A DNA stretch of 64,000 bases, taken from positions 117,667 through 181,666 of the forward strand of contig JACRLG010000013.1 of the NCBI GenBank assembly GCA_016235345.1, written 5' to 3'. The notes beneath the pieces are model-generated. The model was not told the origin of the DNA, searched no databases, and was given only the letters and a program-made list of their open reading frames with translations. The translations under genes were made by a program, and so were the position numbers. This DNA is from Deltaproteobacteria bacterium (GTDB lineage Bacteria > Desulfobacterota > Desulfobacteria > Desulfobacterales > Desulfatibacillaceae). Positions within the stretch are counted from its first letter, which is position 1. Each line of letters begins with the position of its first letter. Below, piece after piece: positions 62,698 through 64,000 of this stretch.

Positions 62698-63840
62698 TTA
62701 TCTATTTTCGCCGACCCTGCCTTTCAGGTTCACCACCGTCTCGAAAAAGGCCTGGAGCCTCGTTGCGTGCTGGCCGCTTCCGCCGCCGTAAAGCTCGCGC
62801 TCCAGACTTAAAAAGGGGACCTGCCTTTTTTGGGCCTCGGATTTCTGGATGAAGATTTCACCGCCCCACAGGTCGCAGAACATGAGCTTTTCGGCAAGAA
62901 CCGCGTCCGCGCCTGTTTCCTGAAGGGTGCGGTGGAGCCATTCGATTCTTCGCCCTGTCTCGTCTATCATGCGGGGGCAGGCTATGCGGGTGAGATACCG
63001 GGCCGCGATGGCCTTTACGGGGTCGCCGGTTTCGTTCACCTCGCCCTCGAAAAGCCTGCTTCCAAGGCAGAGGTTGTCGGCAACGATGGCCCCGCCCGCC
63101 TCCTCGATGAGCTTCAGATGATCCACGTCCTCCATGCACCCGCCCACCAGAACCAGGCGCACGGAAAAATTCCTTGAAACGTCGCGTCCATCAAGGGCTG
63201 TAAGGCATTCCTTCAGAAGCGCCACCGCGTTTTCGGGCGGAAGGGCCGTTACCGCAAGGGCTATGGACAGAAACTCGGAGCCCGTGAGCGCCGCCGGGCT
63301 CGCGGCGCGCATGGAGGCGATCTGCGCCAAAAGCCTTCGCTTTTCGTTGAAAAGGGCGATGGAGCTTGAAAGGGCGGAATCGGTGATGGAGGTTTTAAGG
63401 TGATCCTCCAATAGCTTCGCCAAAAGGCGGCATTCGGATTCGTACTGGGCAAGAGCGGTGGGGCCGGCCTTGTGGGGAACGGCCATGAGGTGCAGGAAAT
63501 CGCCGCTTCTGGCGTCCCGCCAATTGTCGTACATGCGGCGGGAGTGGTCGCAGCCGTTCATGAAGACCATGCCGGAGAGGAAATCGCAGGCCCCGGAAAG
63601 CACGCGGTCGAAAACGTGGCGGACAAAGGAGCAGTTGCGCGCCCCGTAATAGGCGTCGGCCCGGACCGTGCTGCGGCTTCCCACGGCCCGAAGGCGATAG
63701 GGGATCGCACCGGCGGCGTGGATGATCTCCTCCGGCACGTAGGAGCAAAGGTAGCCCACAACGGGCCGCCCGTCGGCCCTTATGGCCTCGTTCTCGATGG
63801 CTCCCGCGATTTTTTCCACGTCTGATGGAAAGTTCATCAT
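62698..63840 (-). CDS. 2-hydroxyacyl-CoA dehydratase-family subunit
   Basis: A 380-residue protein of the HgdB/FldB/BcrBC family, which binds a 4Fe-4S cluster and dehydrates 2-hydroxyacyl-CoA or reduces aromatic-CoA. Segments include VGYLCSYVPEEIIHAAGAIPYRL, ARNCSFVRH, MNGCDHSRRMYD, LVLVGGCMED and DNLCLGSRLFEGEV, with cysteines at expected cluster positions. The start at 63840 has AAGGA seven bases upstream; an adjacent ATG at 63837 is equal. No second subunit is visible; an IS end lies 26 nt upstream. Confidence 0.85.
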   Translation of the reverse strand: MMNFPSDVEKIAGAIENEAIRADGRPVVGYLCSYVPEEIIHAAGAIPYRLRAVGSRSTVRADAYYGARNCSFVRHVFDRVLSGACDFLSGMVFMNGCDHSRRMYDNWRDARSGDFLHLMAVPHKAGPTALAQYESECRLLAKLLEDHLKTSITDSALSSSIALFNEKRRLLAQIASMRAASPAALTGSEFLSIALAVTALPPENAVALLKECLTALDGRDVSRNFSVRLVLVGGCMEDVDHLKLIEEAGGAIVADNLCLGSRLFEGEVNETGDPVKAIAARYLTRIACPRMIDETGRRIEWLHRTLQETGADAVLAEKLMFCDLWGGEIFIQKSEAQKRQVPFLSLERELYGGGSGQHATRLQAFFETVVNLKGRVGENR

Positions 63841-63866
63841 GGACGGTTCCTTACCATATTTAGAGC

Positions 63867-63998
63867 TTATTCGTAAATAAGCCCTGCCTTTCGTGAGGCG
63901 ATTATTGCCGCAGCCAAATGACAAAGGGCCAAGTAGGAGTCGGTGAGTTTTTCATACCTGACCAGTAGTTTCCTGAAACGGTTGAACCATGAGTGAGA
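63867..63998 (-). mobile_element. IS5-family transposase, C-terminal end (continues beyond window)
   Basis: On the minus strand one frame reads SHSWFNRFRKLLVRYEKL, then LALCHLAAAIIASRKAG and a stop at 63867. This is the C-terminus of an IS5-like DDE transposase. The next 20 nt contain a short dyad (CTTATTCGTAAATAAG) near the element end. It is placed directly upstream of the dehydratase gene. Confidence 0.7.
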
Positions 63999-64000
63999 GA

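Overview
The window is GC-rich, densely coded chromosomal DNA. The gene content points to an anaerobic, Gram-negative Desulfobacterota, probably Desulfobacterales; this is an inference from several traits. They are an lpx operon that uses LpxI, many iron-sulfur proteins including a CCG/HdrD-DsrK-type protein, fatty- and organic-acid CoA enzymes (acyl-CoA dehydrogenase, thiolase, acyl-CoA ligase, 2-hydroxyacyl-CoA dehydratase), TRAP and amino-acid binding proteins, PAS-LuxR regulators and an apparent selenocysteine codon.

Layout. 1-3200 is lipid A synthesis (lpxD end, lpxA, lpxI, Gfo/Idh oxidoreductase). 3200-4430 is an AT-rich, decayed accessory patch. 4.4-10.3 kb holds an Fe-S protein with its PAS-LuxR regulator, smpB, a PTS EI/HPr-like pair and Hsp20. 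10.4-13.6 kb is a polar amino-acid ABC importer with no ATPase gene. 13.6-19 kb holds PilZ, V4R, adk, DUF1003 and an acyl-CoA dehydrogenase with a FadR-like operator. 19.3-22.2 kb is a secreted FG-GAP protein. 22.5-29.3 kb holds eboD-eboE, glmM, a phytoene-desaturase-like oxidoreductase and DctP. 29.5-36.2 kb is the rplU-rpmA-obgE-proBA-nadD-rsfS cluster. 36.4-41.1 kb is accessory: two exported or DUF1566 proteins, an ATPase/TOPRIM-like pair between short direct repeats, a MORN-repeat protein and an untracked 59-residue membrane protein. 41.3-45.7 kb holds thiolase, a broken NRDE gene, hemerythrin and SYLF. 45.8-50.5 kb is rho-rpmE-prfA-prmC behind a 0.9-kb rho leader. 50.6-57.6 kb holds a selenocysteine-containing CCG protein, a LarA/DUF2088 protein, a ferredoxin and a large degenerate hybrid sensor kinase. 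58-64 kb holds FecR-domain protein, acyl-CoA ligase, GMC oxidoreductase, 2-hydroxyacyl-CoA dehydratase and an IS5-type transposase end.

The most striking non-genic signal is a family of about 120-125-nt interspersed hairpins placed directly at gene stop codons. The outer and inner stems differ in sequence from copy to copy but stay self-complementary, often pairing with the stop codon itself, while two short unpaired motifs (near CTGCTGTGTCAGGC and CTTCCTTGCATTTCAT) are conserved. That is covariation visible within one genome. Other leads are the in-frame UGA at a conserved CCG cysteine with a SECIS-like hairpin, the two-gene ATPase/TOPRIM-like cassette flanked by 14-bp repeats, and a hybrid kinase that has lost its phosphoacceptor His, nucleotide-binding residues and first receiver Asp but keeps the second receiver and Hpt.
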